The notes below the pieces were generated by a model that was not told the origin of the DNA, did no database searches, and saw nothing but the letters and a program-made list of their open reading frames with translations. From JBHHXR01 sp046757205 (GTDB lineage: Bacteria > Pseudomonadota > Alphaproteobacteria > Rhodobacterales > Rhodobacteraceae), in assembly GCA_046757205.1 (NCBI GenBank), contig JBHHXR010000003.1, positions 1-40,827 on the forward strand: a DNA stretch of 40,827 bases, given 5' to 3'. The position numbers and the translations under genes are program-made. Position 1 is the first letter of the stretch. The number at the start of each line of letters is the position of its first letter. This document shows, piece after piece, positions 25,049-34,316 of the stretch.

Positions 25049-25771
25049 TCAGGGGATATCGACCACGATGATCGAGATATTGTCCGCGCCGCCGGCATCG
25101 AGCGCCAGCTTGAGAAGCCTGTCGGTGACCGTCTCCACCGGCGTGGTGCGGAGAATGTGCTGAAGCGTCCGCATGTCGGCGTATTTGTTCAGGCCGTCGG
25201 AGCAGAGCAGAAAACGGTCACCGGAACGCACCTCGCCACGGACCTTGTCGAGTTCCATTTCCTCGCCGACGCCGACCGCCCGGGTGATCGCGTTCGACTC
25301 CGGATGAAGCTCCGCCTCGTCCCAGGTCATCTGCCCGGCAATCACCAGTTCCGCGACCAGCGAATGGTCGGTGCTGAGCAGGTCTATGGTGGCGCCGCGC
25401 AACCGGTACAGGCGGCTGTCGCCGGCCCAGAGCGCGACGAAATGGTCGTCGGTCAGAATCAGGACCACCACCGTGGCGCCGATGGTGCCGGAACCGCGCC
25501 GCGCCGCCTCGTTTCTGATCGCGTCGTGCGCGCGGTATATGGCCGAGCGCACCGCCCGCATGAAATCCCCCGGCGCCAGGTCGGTGGGCAGCATGGCCAC
25601 GAACTCGACGACGGTCTGGCTGGCGAAATCGCCTGCCTCGTGCCCTCCCATGCCATCCGAGACCAGCCACAAACCCTGCTCCGGCAAGGCCAGTATACTG
25701 TCTTCGTTGACTTTCCTTATCCTGCCCACATGCGTAGTGGCGCTGTACCGGATTCCGCGCGCGGCACTCAT
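25049..25771 (-). CDS. pppA: T6SS-associated PP2C-type phosphatase PppA
   Basis: A 240-residue metal-dependent Ser/Thr phosphatase that opposes PpkA. The start ATG at 25771 (MSAARGIRYSATTHVG) is chosen because family sequence begins there and it overlaps the tagF stop by four bases. PP2C motifs in order: GRIRKVNEDSI, LVSDGMGGHEAGDFAS (metal-binding Asp in DGMGG), GTIGATVVVLIL, ALWAGDSRLYRLR, DRFLLCSDGLNKYAD and GGADNISIIVVDI. All metal-ligand aspartates are present. It is the last gene of the minus-strand T6SS run and its 3' end faces the ppkA stop. Confidence 0.93.
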   Translation of the reverse strand: MSAARGIRYSATTHVGRIRKVNEDSILALPEQGLWLVSDGMGGHEAGDFASQTVVEFVAMLPTDLAPGDFMRAVRSAIYRAHDAIRNEAARRGSGTIGATVVVLILTDDHFVALWAGDSRLYRLRGATIDLLSTDHSLVAELVIAGQMTWDEAELHPESNAITRAVGVGEEMELDKVRGEVRSGDRFLLCSDGLNKYADMRTLQHILRTTPVETVTDRLLKLALDAGGADNISIIVVDIP

Positions 25772-26448
25772 TCGGCACCTCCCCCCGACCAGATTTCGGC
25801 GGCAAGATCGAACAGACCCGTTGTCTTGCCGGCGCCCGGCAGCCCTTCGCAGACCATCAGCCGCAGTCCGCCGGTAACGTCGGCGCTCCAGACGCTCGGG
25901 GCGGCGAAACGCTGCCCGGCCAGCGTGGCGCACAGTTCCGGCAACGGGCCGAACGCGCCGGTCCGTGTCTGGACCAGCACGCCATCGCCCAAGGCCACCC
26001 TGCTGTCGCCGGACAGCGGGGGAAGTTTCACGCCGGCCAGGCGCGACTCGAGCGCCTCGCGGTCCGTCGCATCGTCAAGCGCGTCGAGCGAAATGCCCTC
26101 GAGTTCCACGAAAGCCGGACCCGAAACGAAATGACCCAGAAGCGGCGACACGTCGTCGGGCAACGGCGCGGCCAGCGTCAGCGGGAACTGGCGGCCGACC
26201 CGGTCGACCGACGGCATCACGACACCCAGCATGGGCAGGGCTCCGGCCAGCCCGCCCGCGAGGGTAAACCGCCAGATCGGCGCCGACATGTAGCACTCCT
26301 GCCAGCCTTCTCCCAGATCGTCCTTGGCCTCGATCATGGCCTGCTGCACCCAGGCGTCCCAGGCATCCACGAAACCCTGCGGAAGATTCGACCGGAAGAA
26401 ATCCCCCAGGTTTGGCATCTTGCCGAACGCTCCGAACCTCGCGCGCAT
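25768..26448 (-). CDS. tagF: T6SS-associated protein TagF
   Basis: A 226-residue cytoplasmic TagF/ImpM-type protein; the family represses T6SS firing post-translationally, in Pseudomonas by interfering with Fha. The ATG at 26448 shares one base with the tssM stop (TGATG). The family opening RFGAFGKMPNLGDFFR is intact, followed by FVDAWDAWVQQAM, WRFTLAGGLAGALPMLGVVMPSVDRVGRQFPLTL and the C-terminal W/E stretch. A P-loop-like GLPGAGKTT near residue 205 has no Walker B and sits where relatives have an unrelated loop, so ATP binding is not proposed. It is coupled at both ends to tssM and pppA. Confidence 0.92.
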   Translation of the reverse strand: MRARFGAFGKMPNLGDFFRSNLPQGFVDAWDAWVQQAMIEAKDDLGEGWQECYMSAPIWRFTLAGGLAGALPMLGVVMPSVDRVGRQFPLTLAAPLPDDVSPLLGHFVSGPAFVELEGISLDALDDATDREALESRLAGVKLPPLSGDSRVALGDGVLVQTRTGAFGPLPELCATLAGQRFAAPSVWSADVTGGLRLMVCEGLPGAGKTTGLFDLAAEIWSGGGAE

Positions 26449-29400
26449 CACAGGGACTTCGGGCAACTGAACCGGGAAAGGGCGGGAAGGTTGAAGGGGT
26501 TGAGAACCGAACCCGCGCGCATCTCGAATATCGCTATCCGGCCACCGACGTTGAAGATCACGCGGCTGCGGTCCGGCACGTTGGTGCGCCTGATTTCCGC
26601 GGCGTTGAGCAGGCGGAACCAGGCCCACGGACCGTCGCGCTTGAGCGTGCTTTCCGCCCCCCGCGCGTCCGGCTTGAACGCGACCCGTGCAAATCCGACG
26701 GTCCCCGGCCACTTGAGCGCCACCGGCTTCGGCTGTCCGTGAGAATATTCCAGCTTTTGCCCGTCCACTTCCAGGATGACCTTCTTCGCCTTGGGATCGA
26801 GCGCCTCGGGAACGATTTCGAAACCGACCGACGGGGTCCCGCCCGCCGCAAAGAACGCGTCGCGGATTTCGGCCGCATTCTGGATCTGCTGCAATACCGA
26901 ACCCGACATTCCGAGATCGGCGCCACTGACCTGTTTCCAGGTCCAGGGCTCGGTCGTGGTGTCGATGAACGGCAGCAGGTTTTCGCTGACGAAGGCGTCG
27001 ATCAGACCACCGGGCGCGAACAAACGGGAGAAATCCTGAATCGCCACATCCGCCTTGGATCGGCGGCTGAACGGGTAACGGTTGGTCAGGGCACGGTCGC
27101 AGAACGGCAGCACCTGGCTTTGCCAACGCGCGTTCAACTGCGCCCTCGTTCCCTGCGCGGTGATGCCCGACGATCCGGTGGTGATCTGTGAAGCCCAGCG
27201 CGGCAGCGGACCGTCGATCCTCGACGCCTGCTGCTGGAACAGCGCCAGCGCCCCGCCCTCGCCTGTCTGCCCGAGAGCGCCTCCGCTGTTGATCGCAAGG
27301 CGGTTCAGTTCCGCGTAGACCTGCTGCAATGACGTCATCAATGTGTCGAGCTGCGAGGGCACGCCCTCCTCGCGTGCGACGAGCTGGTTGAGCCAGGCGA
27401 ACCTTTCCTCGACATATTGCCCGGGCGGTTTCGTCGGCTCGCCGCCGCCGGTGATCGGATTGGCCTGCATCAGCGTGTCGAGCAGGAACTGGCCCTGCAC
27501 CGACAGTTCAGAGCGCAGCTCGAGGCGGGTCAGTTGCGAGACACCCTCGACCGCCGCGCCGCCGACCACGAGCGACCGGTCCTCGGTCAGCCGGGTTTCG
27601 TTAGCCACGGCGGTCAGGATGTTGACGATGGGAGATGTCGGTCCCGACAGGACATTCACGACCTCGACCGCGTGCGACAGAGACTGCATGGGCACGATGT
27701 CGATATCGCCCAGAAGCGTGTCGTATTTCTCTATGAAATCATTGTAGTAGAGGTCGAGCACGTCACGGCTGATCGCGGCCAGCGCCTGAGTGCTCTGCTC
27801 CGCCGTGCCGAACGGGCCGAGTACCCAGCTTTCGTTCTGCACCCGCTGCGAGACCTCGAGCGCCTCGCTGAGGAAGAACTTGTTGAACCCGTCATAGGTG
27901 AAGACGCCCGGAATGCCATCGGACAGCGCCTTGCCCGAGGACCGGGTCATCACCCGGCTGATCGCCGGGCCGCCGATATCGGTCAGCCGCCATTGCGGCA
28001 GCGCCCTGGCTTTGGCTCCGTTTACGATGCCGTTGTAGACGCGCTGCGCCATCGGCATTTCGGACAGAATTATCTGCACCTGCTCGACCAGCGGCCCGTT
28101 CAGGCCAATCGACTTCATCGGCTGGCTAAGCAGGGCAGTCAGATGATCGGTCAGATCGGCGCGAAGCTGCTCCCGCGCCGGCCCCGGATAGGTGATCGTC
28201 CAGTCCGCCTTCATCCACTCGCGAACCAGTTTTTCGTCCATCGGACCCTGAAGTCCGAGCATCAGATAGACCTTCAGCGCCTCGTAGAGCAGTTCGGGAT
28301 TGTTCATGTTGCCCTGAATCTGCTCCTCCAGCCGCAACAGCAGCCGAGGCAGGAAATACAGGTTCAGCGCCGACCGGTAGGACTGTGCCGCCTCGGTGCC
28401 GATGGCATCGCCCTGATAGAGGCCATAGGTGAGTTCGCCGGGCGGGTCGGGTTCGTTGATCACCGGGTTGCCCGGCATGTCGCGCAGGATATTGAGGGCC
28501 GGAACGATTGCCGGCAGATCGGTGTCGCCGACCGGATTTGCCGGAATGCTGGCCGACGCCGCCTGAAACAGTTTGACCTGTTGCCTGGCGTCGGCGATCA
28601 ACTGGCGGTTCCCGATATAACTTCGTGTCCACAATGCCCCGAGCCCGAGAGCGACCAGTATCGACGCGGCGATGGCGCCGCGCGTGATCCAGCGGTAGCG
28701 CCGCTCGACCTTGTCGTCGGCAGAGACCAGGCCGGCCTCGCGGAATATCACGTCCTGCAGCAGCCGGGTGAGAAAGAACGAACGCCCGGTGCCCCGCCCC
28801 GAGCCGATGGCCTGCCGGCCGATGCCGAAGGTTCGCGCCATGCCCATCATCAGGCGGTCGATCGGCGTGCCTTCCTGGGTTCCGGAGGTCAGATATACGC
28901 CGCGCAGCATGTGCCGGTCCTCGAACCGGTTGTCCTGGAACACCTCCTTCAGGAAATCGCGCGCGACCTGCCGCAGCGACGCCACCTGGTTTGGGAACCC
29001 GGAGATCAGGCTGCGGCGCTGATGGTCGGTCTCTGCCTGCATGCGCTCCAGCGACTGCGCGTTCAGGCGGGCCAGCAATGCGTCGAACTCGGCTTCGAAA
29101 TCGGCCATCGGCGAAATCTCGCCCCTGCTCTGGTCGAGATCGAAGGTAAACCCCCAGACCTGCTGGCGGTCTTCCTTGCCAAGGGTGTCGAAGAACTCCG
29201 AGAACCCGGCGACAAGATCCGCCTTGGTAAACAGGATATACACCGGGTATCGAATGCCGAGGCGCTCGCGAAGCTCGTGCAGACGCCGCCTGACGGCGCG
29301 GGCATGCGCCATCTGGGTGGTCTCGTCCTGCAGCGACAGGTCGGACAGAGAAATGGCGATGATCGCCCCGTTGATCGGCTGACGCTTGCGGTATTTTTTC

Positions 29401-30023
29401 AGCAGATCGAGAAAGCCGCTCCACGCCGCGTTGTCCGCCTCCGAATCGCTGTCCTGCGTGGTGTAGCGCCCGGCCGTATCGATCAGCACGGCGTCGTTGG
29501 TAAACCACCAGTCGCAGTTCCGCGTGCCGCCGACGCCGCCGATGGCGTTCTTGCCGATGTCGTCGGCCAGTGGAAACTGCAGTCCGGAATTGACGATGGC
29601 CGTTGTCTTGCCGGCGCCGGGGGGGCCGATGACGACATACCACGGCAACTGGTACAGGTGGCGGCGGCCGAGCTTGGACTTCCTGAGCCGCGCCAGTGCG
29701 GTACGCATCTTGTCGCGCAGTTCGCCGACTTCCGCGGAAATGGCGTTGCCAGCCGGGTCCGGCTCCGCCGCCTCGACTATCTCCTCGGACATCCTGCGTT
29801 CGCGAACGCGGCGGCGCCAGAGCACCAGCAGGACGATAATCAGCGTCAGAAACCAGAGGATGCCGATGGTGACGATCCGCGCCCACATTCCGTCGAACGG
29901 CCGCGCCCCGCCCAATGCCAGAAGCGGGCCGAAGAACCACAGGCAGACGCTGATTACCAGCGTGCCGAAAAACATGGCGAAGACAAATGACCTCAGGGCC
30001 CTCAGGAATCTGCGCAGGATCAT
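26448..30023 (-). CDS. tssM: T6SS membrane-complex subunit TssM (IcmF)
   Basis: A 1191-residue inner-membrane protein that spans the periplasm and forms the T6SS trans-envelope channel with TssL. Transmembrane helices lie at about 13-33, 50-70 and 452-470. The cytoplasmic part has a complete Walker A, GPPGAGKT (133-140), with VLIDTAGRY as the switch region, then NGAIIAISLSDL and PVYILFTKADLVAGFSEFF. The long periplasmic region includes FFLSEALEVSQRVQNESWVLG and ends with the C-terminal beta domain (KLEYSHGQPKPVALKWPG, GPWAWFRLLNAAEI). The length is normal. It overlaps tssL by four bases and tagF by one. Confidence 0.96.
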   Translation of the reverse strand: MILRRFLRALRSFVFAMFFGTLVISVCLWFFGPLLALGGARPFDGMWARIVTIGILWFLTLIIVLLVLWRRRVRERRMSEEIVEAAEPDPAGNAISAEVGELRDKMRTALARLRKSKLGRRHLYQLPWYVVIGPPGAGKTTAIVNSGLQFPLADDIGKNAIGGVGGTRNCDWWFTNDAVLIDTAGRYTTQDSDSEADNAAWSGFLDLLKKYRKRQPINGAIIAISLSDLSLQDETTQMAHARAVRRRLHELRERLGIRYPVYILFTKADLVAGFSEFFDTLGKEDRQQVWGFTFDLDQSRGEISPMADFEAEFDALLARLNAQSLERMQAETDHQRRSLISGFPNQVASLRQVARDFLKEVFQDNRFEDRHMLRGVYLTSGTQEGTPIDRLMMGMARTFGIGRQAIGSGRGTGRSFFLTRLLQDVIFREAGLVSADDKVERRYRWITRGAIAASILVALGLGALWTRSYIGNRQLIADARQQVKLFQAASASIPANPVGDTDLPAIVPALNILRDMPGNPVINEPDPPGELTYGLYQGDAIGTEAAQSYRSALNLYFLPRLLLRLEEQIQGNMNNPELLYEALKVYLMLGLQGPMDEKLVREWMKADWTITYPGPAREQLRADLTDHLTALLSQPMKSIGLNGPLVEQVQIILSEMPMAQRVYNGIVNGAKARALPQWRLTDIGGPAISRVMTRSSGKALSDGIPGVFTYDGFNKFFLSEALEVSQRVQNESWVLGPFGTAEQSTQALAAISRDVLDLYYNDFIEKYDTLLGDIDIVPMQSLSHAVEVVNVLSGPTSPIVNILTAVANETRLTEDRSLVVGGAAVEGVSQLTRLELRSELSVQGQFLLDTLMQANPITGGGEPTKPPGQYVEERFAWLNQLVAREEGVPSQLDTLMTSLQQVYAELNRLAINSGGALGQTGEGGALALFQQQASRIDGPLPRWASQITTGSSGITAQGTRAQLNARWQSQVLPFCDRALTNRYPFSRRSKADVAIQDFSRLFAPGGLIDAFVSENLLPFIDTTTEPWTWKQVSGADLGMSGSVLQQIQNAAEIRDAFFAAGGTPSVGFEIVPEALDPKAKKVILEVDGQKLEYSHGQPKPVALKWPGTVGFARVAFKPDARGAESTLKRDGPWAWFRLLNAAEIRRTNVPDRSRVIFNVGGRIAIFEMRAGSVLNPFNLPALSRFSCPKSL

Positions 30024-31450
30024 CCGGACGTCGCTTTCACTAGTATCACTTCGATGCGGCGGTTCTTGGCCCGGCCTTCCCGGGTGTCGTTGGAGGCGAT
30101 CGGCTGCTTGTCGGCGCGCCCCTCGGCTGACAGGCGCGAGGGGTCCGACAGCCGCGAGGAAATAATCTTCATGACCGCCTTGGCGCGGGCGAGCGAAAGG
30201 TGCGTGTTGGACGGGAACCTTGCGGTGCGGATCGGCACATTGTCGGAATGACCGGCGACGATCACCATCCCCGGCTCATCCTCCAGCGCGTCGGCAATCC
30301 GCAGGATCGGTCCCATGAAACGTTGCTGAAGCACGTCGGAGCCGGAGCGGAACATGCCTTTTCCGACAATTCTGACGGTGATCGTGTTGGCATCGTCGAG
30401 CACGGTGACGATGCCTTCCGCTATCTCGACCTCGAGGAATTTCTTCACCTTTTCAAGCTGGCTCTCGCCGGCCGGCGTCGGCGGCGGCGGCGGTGGCGGC
30501 GGAGCGCGGCGCTGCAACTCCGGCACGACGCCCGGGTCGAGTGCGGCGAGCTGCCCCAAAAGCCGGTCCGACGCACTGCTGAGGGCATAGGAAAGGCCGA
30601 AAAAGCCGAGGCCGAGAACCGCGACCAGCACGCCGGCGGTAATCCACACCGCCAGCCAAGCCGAAAGCGGCCTGTGGGCCCGGTCGACGCCCTTCCACTT
30701 CGGCGACAGGTCGCGCTCCACCGGGCCACGCTGGCCGCGGATGATCCGCGCCAGCCCGTTGCGTATCTGGAGATGCTTGTCCGACCCGCCGGCCTCGACG
30801 CGCAGCCGCCCCTCGAAACCCAGCGACAGGCACACGTAGAGGAATTCCAGAAGGTCGATTTCCTTTCCGGGTTCCTGCTCGAGACGGGCCAGAAGGTCGT
30901 AGAACCGGTCGCCGCCGACGGTTTCCTTGTGGAAGGTGCCGACCATCGATTGCTGGGTCCACACCGACTGACCGCCCCAGGGCGTGTTGAGCACGACGTC
31001 GTCCAGCGTCGCGCAGATCGCGTAGCGCGCGACCTTGACCGTTTGCGCTTCCACCCCGGCCTGCAAGGCGCGGTTTTCGAATGCCCTGATCTCGGCCACC
31101 ACGCTCTGGCGCAGCTTGGCGGGGTCCATGTGCTGGGCCCGGTTGCGGATGCGGCTGACAAGGGAAAACAGCGTCGAGGCGCAGGCGTTCAGCACGTTCA
31201 TGCCGGTGATCGCCAGTTCTATCGGTGCTTCGGTCCTGTTCTTCCCGCGCTGCGCCGGCGCCGACGGCGCCGGAATTCCGTGCCCGACCGGTCCGCTCTC
31301 CTGCGGCGGCTGCTGATCCCCCTGTTGCTGTTCGCCCTCCGGAGCGGGTGCCGCCGGCGGTGCCGTCGGCGTACGGCGCCGTTGCGGATTCGGCTTGATC
31401 ACCGTCTTTTCGGTGTCCTGAGGTTCAGCAAAGGGGTCGTCGTCCGACAT
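30020..31450 (-). CDS. tssL: T6SS membrane-complex subunit TssL (IcmH/DotU) with OmpA domain
   Basis: A 476-residue protein. A Pro/Gln-rich cytoplasmic leader (1-75) precedes the DotU/IcmH domain (about 75-255; VARYAICATLDDVVLNTPWG and EFLYVCLSLGFEGR are hallmarks), the single C-terminal transmembrane helix (about 265-290) and an eight-proline run near 318. An OmpA-type peptidoglycan-binding domain completes the protein (GMFRSGSDVL, VAGHSDNVPIRT, LSLARAKAVMKII, AKNRRIEVIL). This extended TssL can anchor the membrane complex to the cell wall directly, which fits the absence of a tssJ lipoprotein here. Several Thr residues near the N-terminus (TEKTVIKP) could be PpkA targets, as shown for Agrobacterium TssL; that is by analogy only. 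Confidence 0.95.
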   Translation of the reverse strand: MSDDDPFAEPQDTEKTVIKPNPQRRRTPTAPPAAPAPEGEQQQGDQQPPQESGPVGHGIPAPSAPAQRGKNRTEAPIELAITGMNVLNACASTLFSLVSRIRNRAQHMDPAKLRQSVVAEIRAFENRALQAGVEAQTVKVARYAICATLDDVVLNTPWGGQSVWTQQSMVGTFHKETVGGDRFYDLLARLEQEPGKEIDLLEFLYVCLSLGFEGRLRVEAGGSDKHLQIRNGLARIIRGQRGPVERDLSPKWKGVDRAHRPLSAWLAVWITAGVLVAVLGLGFFGLSYALSSASDRLLGQLAALDPGVVPELQRRAPPPPPPPPTPAGESQLEKVKKFLEVEIAEGIVTVLDDANTITVRIVGKGMFRSGSDVLQQRFMGPILRIADALEDEPGMVIVAGHSDNVPIRTARFPSNTHLSLARAKAVMKIISSRLSDPSRLSAEGRADKQPIASNDTREGRAKNRRIEVILVKATSG

Positions 31451-31470
31451 GGACCATTCCTTCCTTCAAC

Positions 31471-32811
31471 TCAGCCCTGCCGAATCGCCCACAGCTCCAT
31501 CTGAAGCCCCGGGAATTCGCCGGAAACATGGAACGCGATGCCGCCGGTCGTGGTCAGTTTCGACCAGTAGGGACTATCCCGGTCCAGTTCGAAATACACA
31601 ACGCCCGAGTGATAGGGGATCTGTCGCGGCGCCACCGGAAGCGCCCGAAGCGCAATGCCGGGAAGCGCGGAATTCACCAGTTGGCGGATCTCTTCCACGG
31701 GACCCACCTTCGCCTGGCTGGAGAAATGCCGCCGGACGGTCTCTTCGGGGATATCGGCCTTCACGGCGACCACGAAATTCGCCGTCGTTACCAGTTTGCG
31801 ATCGGCGATGATGCCGACGCTCACGCCGTATTTCCGGGCCTCGAGCGGAATCGAGACCGCCGTCTGCTCCAGCACCGCGCTGAGGTACTGGCGCAGGGTG
31901 CGGATTACCGGCGCGAATACGTTGGTCAGGTTGTCGTGCTGGTAGAACGGGAACTCGGGAGGCATCTTTTCCGGCGCCATGAAGGTCGCCAGTTCGCCGG
32001 CCAGCGAAACGCATCTCTCGTAGATCTGCACGGGGTGGACATTCTCGGTGGACAGCAGGTTGCGGATGACGGGCAGAACCCTGTTCACGGTCATCAGAAG
32101 CAGGAAATCCGTTACTTCCGCAACGCCCTTGGCCGGTCCGCTGTCGGAAAGCCGTCCGGCCAGAGCCGATTGCCGGTGGCCCAGAAGCCCTTCCAGCTCG
32201 CGCATGAAACCGGCCAGCGGCGGCGCCGCGCGAACGTCCATGCAGGCCGGAATGAAGCCCTTGTCGAGCACGATCTCGCTGTCTGCGCGAACCTCGATGA
32301 TACGCGCGATCGGGATGACCAGACGGTCCGCCAGATCATCCACCGCGAGGGCGAATTGCAGCCGCAGCTTGCCCACCGCAACGGTTACCGGGCGCCGGTC
32401 CGCGCCCATGGTGTCGGTGATTTCAAGTTCTGCCGGGCGGAATCGCGCCGCCGACTGTTCGGCCCCGCTGAGGTCGACCTCTGCCGCGCCGTGCCGCCGC
32501 GTCGGCACGCTCAGGTACACCACGCAATCCTTGATGCCCTCGGGAACCTCAAGCGCCGGAGGATGGTCCTCGGCCAGCGGCACCCGGAAGACCGCGCCGT
32601 CGGGCGTCAGACCCGAACACGAGGACACCGCGAACTTGCCGAACTTGAGGACTTCCTCGTCTATCTCCAGATCGGTGAGCCCCCAGACATAGGGGCCGAC
32701 CCGCCGGGCGAGGCCGGATACCAGCGCCTCGGTATACCTGTCCGCCTGCTGAAAATGATGCGGCTGAAGGAACAGGCCCTCGCTCCAGACAACCTTGCTC
32801 TCCCAGGACAC
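31471..32811 (-). CDS. tssK: T6SS baseplate subunit TssK
   Basis: A 446-residue cytoplasmic baseplate protein that links the T6SS baseplate to the TssLM membrane complex. The opening SWESKVVWSEGLFLQPHHFQQADRY is the family signature. It initiates at GTG 32811, with GAGG eight bases upstream. The stop of a ten-codon frame (32811-32843) overlaps this GTG. The C-terminal domain contains LPGIALRALPVAPRQIPYHSGVVYFELDRDSPYW and ends GEFPGLQMELWAIRQG. tssL follows after 20 bp. No tssJ lies before it, unlike many tssJKL clusters. Confidence 0.95.
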   Translation of the reverse strand: MSWESKVVWSEGLFLQPHHFQQADRYTEALVSGLARRVGPYVWGLTDLEIDEEVLKFGKFAVSSCSGLTPDGAVFRVPLAEDHPPALEVPEGIKDCVVYLSVPTRRHGAAEVDLSGAEQSAARFRPAELEITDTMGADRRPVTVAVGKLRLQFALAVDDLADRLVIPIARIIEVRADSEIVLDKGFIPACMDVRAAPPLAGFMRELEGLLGHRQSALAGRLSDSGPAKGVAEVTDFLLLMTVNRVLPVIRNLLSTENVHPVQIYERCVSLAGELATFMAPEKMPPEFPFYQHDNLTNVFAPVIRTLRQYLSAVLEQTAVSIPLEARKYGVSVGIIADRKLVTTANFVVAVKADIPEETVRRHFSSQAKVGPVEEIRQLVNSALPGIALRALPVAPRQIPYHSGVVYFELDRDSPYWSKLTTTGGIAFHVSGEFPGLQMELWAIRQG

Positions 32812-32843
32812 TAGCGCCGCCTCGCTGTTGCTTCGTTCGACAT
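32811..32843 (-). CDS. Possible ten-codon leader frame coupled to tssK
   Basis: ATG at 32843, preceded by AAGAGGCAA, reads MSNEATARRR and stops with TAG, whose G is the first base of the tssK GTG. The arrangement would allow termination-reinitiation into tssK. With only ten codons this could be chance, since tssK also has its own GAGG. Confidence 0.25.
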   Translation of the reverse strand: MSNEATARRR

Positions 32844-32862
32844 TTGCCTCTTCCCTCGTATT

Positions 32863-32890
32863 CGCGCCCGGCCGGGTGGTTCCGGCGCGC
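32863..32890 (-). other. Intra-operon hairpin between tagH and tssK
   Basis: CGCGCCCGG (32863-32871) pairs with CCGGCGCG (32882-32889) with one bulged C and a ten-base loop. It sits directly upstream of the tagH stop on the plus-strand map, between tssK and tagH. There is no T-run. Since tagH is transcribed first, it would fold just after the tagH stop in the mRNA; differential stability is possible. Confidence 0.35.
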
Positions 32891-32892
32891 GG

Positions 32893-34308
32893 TTACAGTT
32901 TCTTTAGCTGCTCCTGATAGGCGCGGGCGAATTCCTTGCTGAACAGTTCGTGAAAGTCGTTTTCCGCCTGATCGGAAATCTCCGCATACATCTTCTCGTA
33001 GACCTCCCAGTAACGGGCTTTCTTGCCCTTCAGCAGGTTGCCGAGGCCGCCGCCGGTCTCGATCTTCTGCTCAAGTTCCGCGGGATCGAGCCTGCGCAGA
33101 AGATCCTCGAGCGCTGCCTGCATGCCCGTCACCATGGCGATTTCGTGCGCCTTGACGTCCCGCAGCGCCTCGTTCGCGGCGGCGACCGGATCGAGATAGC
33201 CCTTTTTCGGCGGTTTCACCATCATCTCGATCGCCTGTTCGGCGCTGACGGAAAATTTCAGCGGGTTGTTGTGGCCGGCACCGATCATGGTCTGGTTCAT
33301 GCGGAACTCGCTCTTGATCGCGGCGCGGGTCATCAGGATCTCGCGAATTCCGGTGATCAGCGCCTGCATGACGGTTCCGAGGCGTTCCATCACCTCCGGC
33401 AAGTCCTCGGCGGTGATATCCAGCTCGCCGGCACCGGCCGCGCGCAGGAAGGCAAGGGCGGCGTCGTTCGCGGCGGCAGCGGCCGGCGCCCCGGCGCCGG
33501 TGCCGGAATTCGCGCCTTTTCGCGGCGGCGGCGGCGGTGGCGCGGCCGCCGGCTCTCCCGGTGCCGTTCCGCCGCTCTCCCTGCCCCCCGGCGGCGGGCC
33601 ACCGGTGGGTTCCTGCGCCAGATCGTCGTCCCAATCGTCGGGAATGAAGGCTCCGCTTGCGGCCGGCGCGGCAAAGAAATCCTGAGTGGAGGGTTTGTGG
33701 TCCGGCTCGCTGCCGCGCGCCGGGGTCGGATCGGCAGGTTCCGGGCCTAGCAGCGGCCCCTCGTCCTCCGGCACCAGGGGCGCGAGATCGTCGAGCCCGT
33801 CTTCGGGTATCAGTTGCGCCGGGCCGGCCGGCTTGGCGGCCGGACCGAGGAGATCGTCGAGAAAGTCACCGGGGTCCCTGCCGTCGTCCATCAGCCGCTG
33901 CGCGCCCGGCGCCCGGCCCGCCCGCCCGTGCGAGACCTGCCCCTCCTCGAGCGGCGGCGCGATGTTTTCCACCGGGTCCGCCGGTATCGCCTCTTCCTTG
34001 ATTTCGACCAGAAGCTCGTAGGTGCCCAGCAACAGGATGTCGCCGTCGTTGAGCGGCGTCGGCACCTTTCCCAGCGGCGTCTTGGCGTAGTTCAGAAAGG
34101 TTCCGTTGGTCGAGATGTCTATGACGACGATGCTGTTTCCGTGGTCTTCGATGACGCAGTGCCGCTTGGAGATCATGCGGTCCGGGTCGGGCAGCACCAG
34201 GTTGTTTTCCTCGCCGCGCCCGATGGTCAGACTGGCGCCGCGCATCGAAACCGGCCTGGCCGATCCCGGAACCGTCCCTGTGGACTGGAAGCGCAGCGTC
34301 AACAGCAT
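32893..34308 (-). CDS. tagH: T6SS FHA-domain protein TagH (Fha)
   Basis: A 471-residue cytoplasmic protein. The ATG at 34308 (MLLTLRFQSTG) follows AGGAG by six bases; sequence further upstream in this frame overlaps the PAAR gene. The FHA domain (about 20-100) has all phosphothreonine-binding cues: IGRGEENNLVLPD, ISKRHCVI and DISTNGTFLN. A long acidic/proline linker (about 115-270) contains FLDDLLGP and GLDDLAPL. The C-terminal VI_FHA domain starts near 285 (ALAFLRAAGAGELDI) and ends AENDFHELFSKEFARAYQEQLKKL. In other species PpkA phosphorylates Fha and PppA reverses it, triggering assembly; both enzymes are in this window. Confidence 0.93.
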   Translation of the reverse strand: MLLTLRFQSTGTVPGSARPVSMRGASLTIGRGEENNLVLPDPDRMISKRHCVIEDHGNSIVVIDISTNGTFLNYAKTPLGKVPTPLNDGDILLLGTYELLVEIKEEAIPADPVENIAPPLEEGQVSHGRAGRAPGAQRLMDDGRDPGDFLDDLLGPAAKPAGPAQLIPEDGLDDLAPLVPEDEGPLLGPEPADPTPARGSEPDHKPSTQDFFAAPAASGAFIPDDWDDDLAQEPTGGPPPGGRESGGTAPGEPAAAPPPPPPRKGANSGTGAGAPAAAAANDAALAFLRAAGAGELDITAEDLPEVMERLGTVMQALITGIREILMTRAAIKSEFRMNQTMIGAGHNNPLKFSVSAEQAIEMMVKPPKKGYLDPVAAANEALRDVKAHEIAMVTGMQAALEDLLRRLDPAELEQKIETGGGLGNLLKGKKARYWEVYEKMYAEISDQAENDFHELFSKEFARAYQEQLKKL

Positions 34309-34316
34309 GTTTTCTC

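Noticed and set aside
25768..25850. P-loop (GLPGAGKTT) in TagF as an ATP-binding site
   Set aside because: It lies about 25 residues from the C-terminus, has no Walker B, and replaces a variable loop in a non-ATPase family. Treated as chance resemblance.
27417..29990. 857-codon plus-strand open frame opposite tssM
   Set aside because: It mirrors a well-defined TssM. The translation is rich in Arg, Gln, Pro and Asp with no recognisable motif; this is the usual open antisense frame in high-GC DNA.
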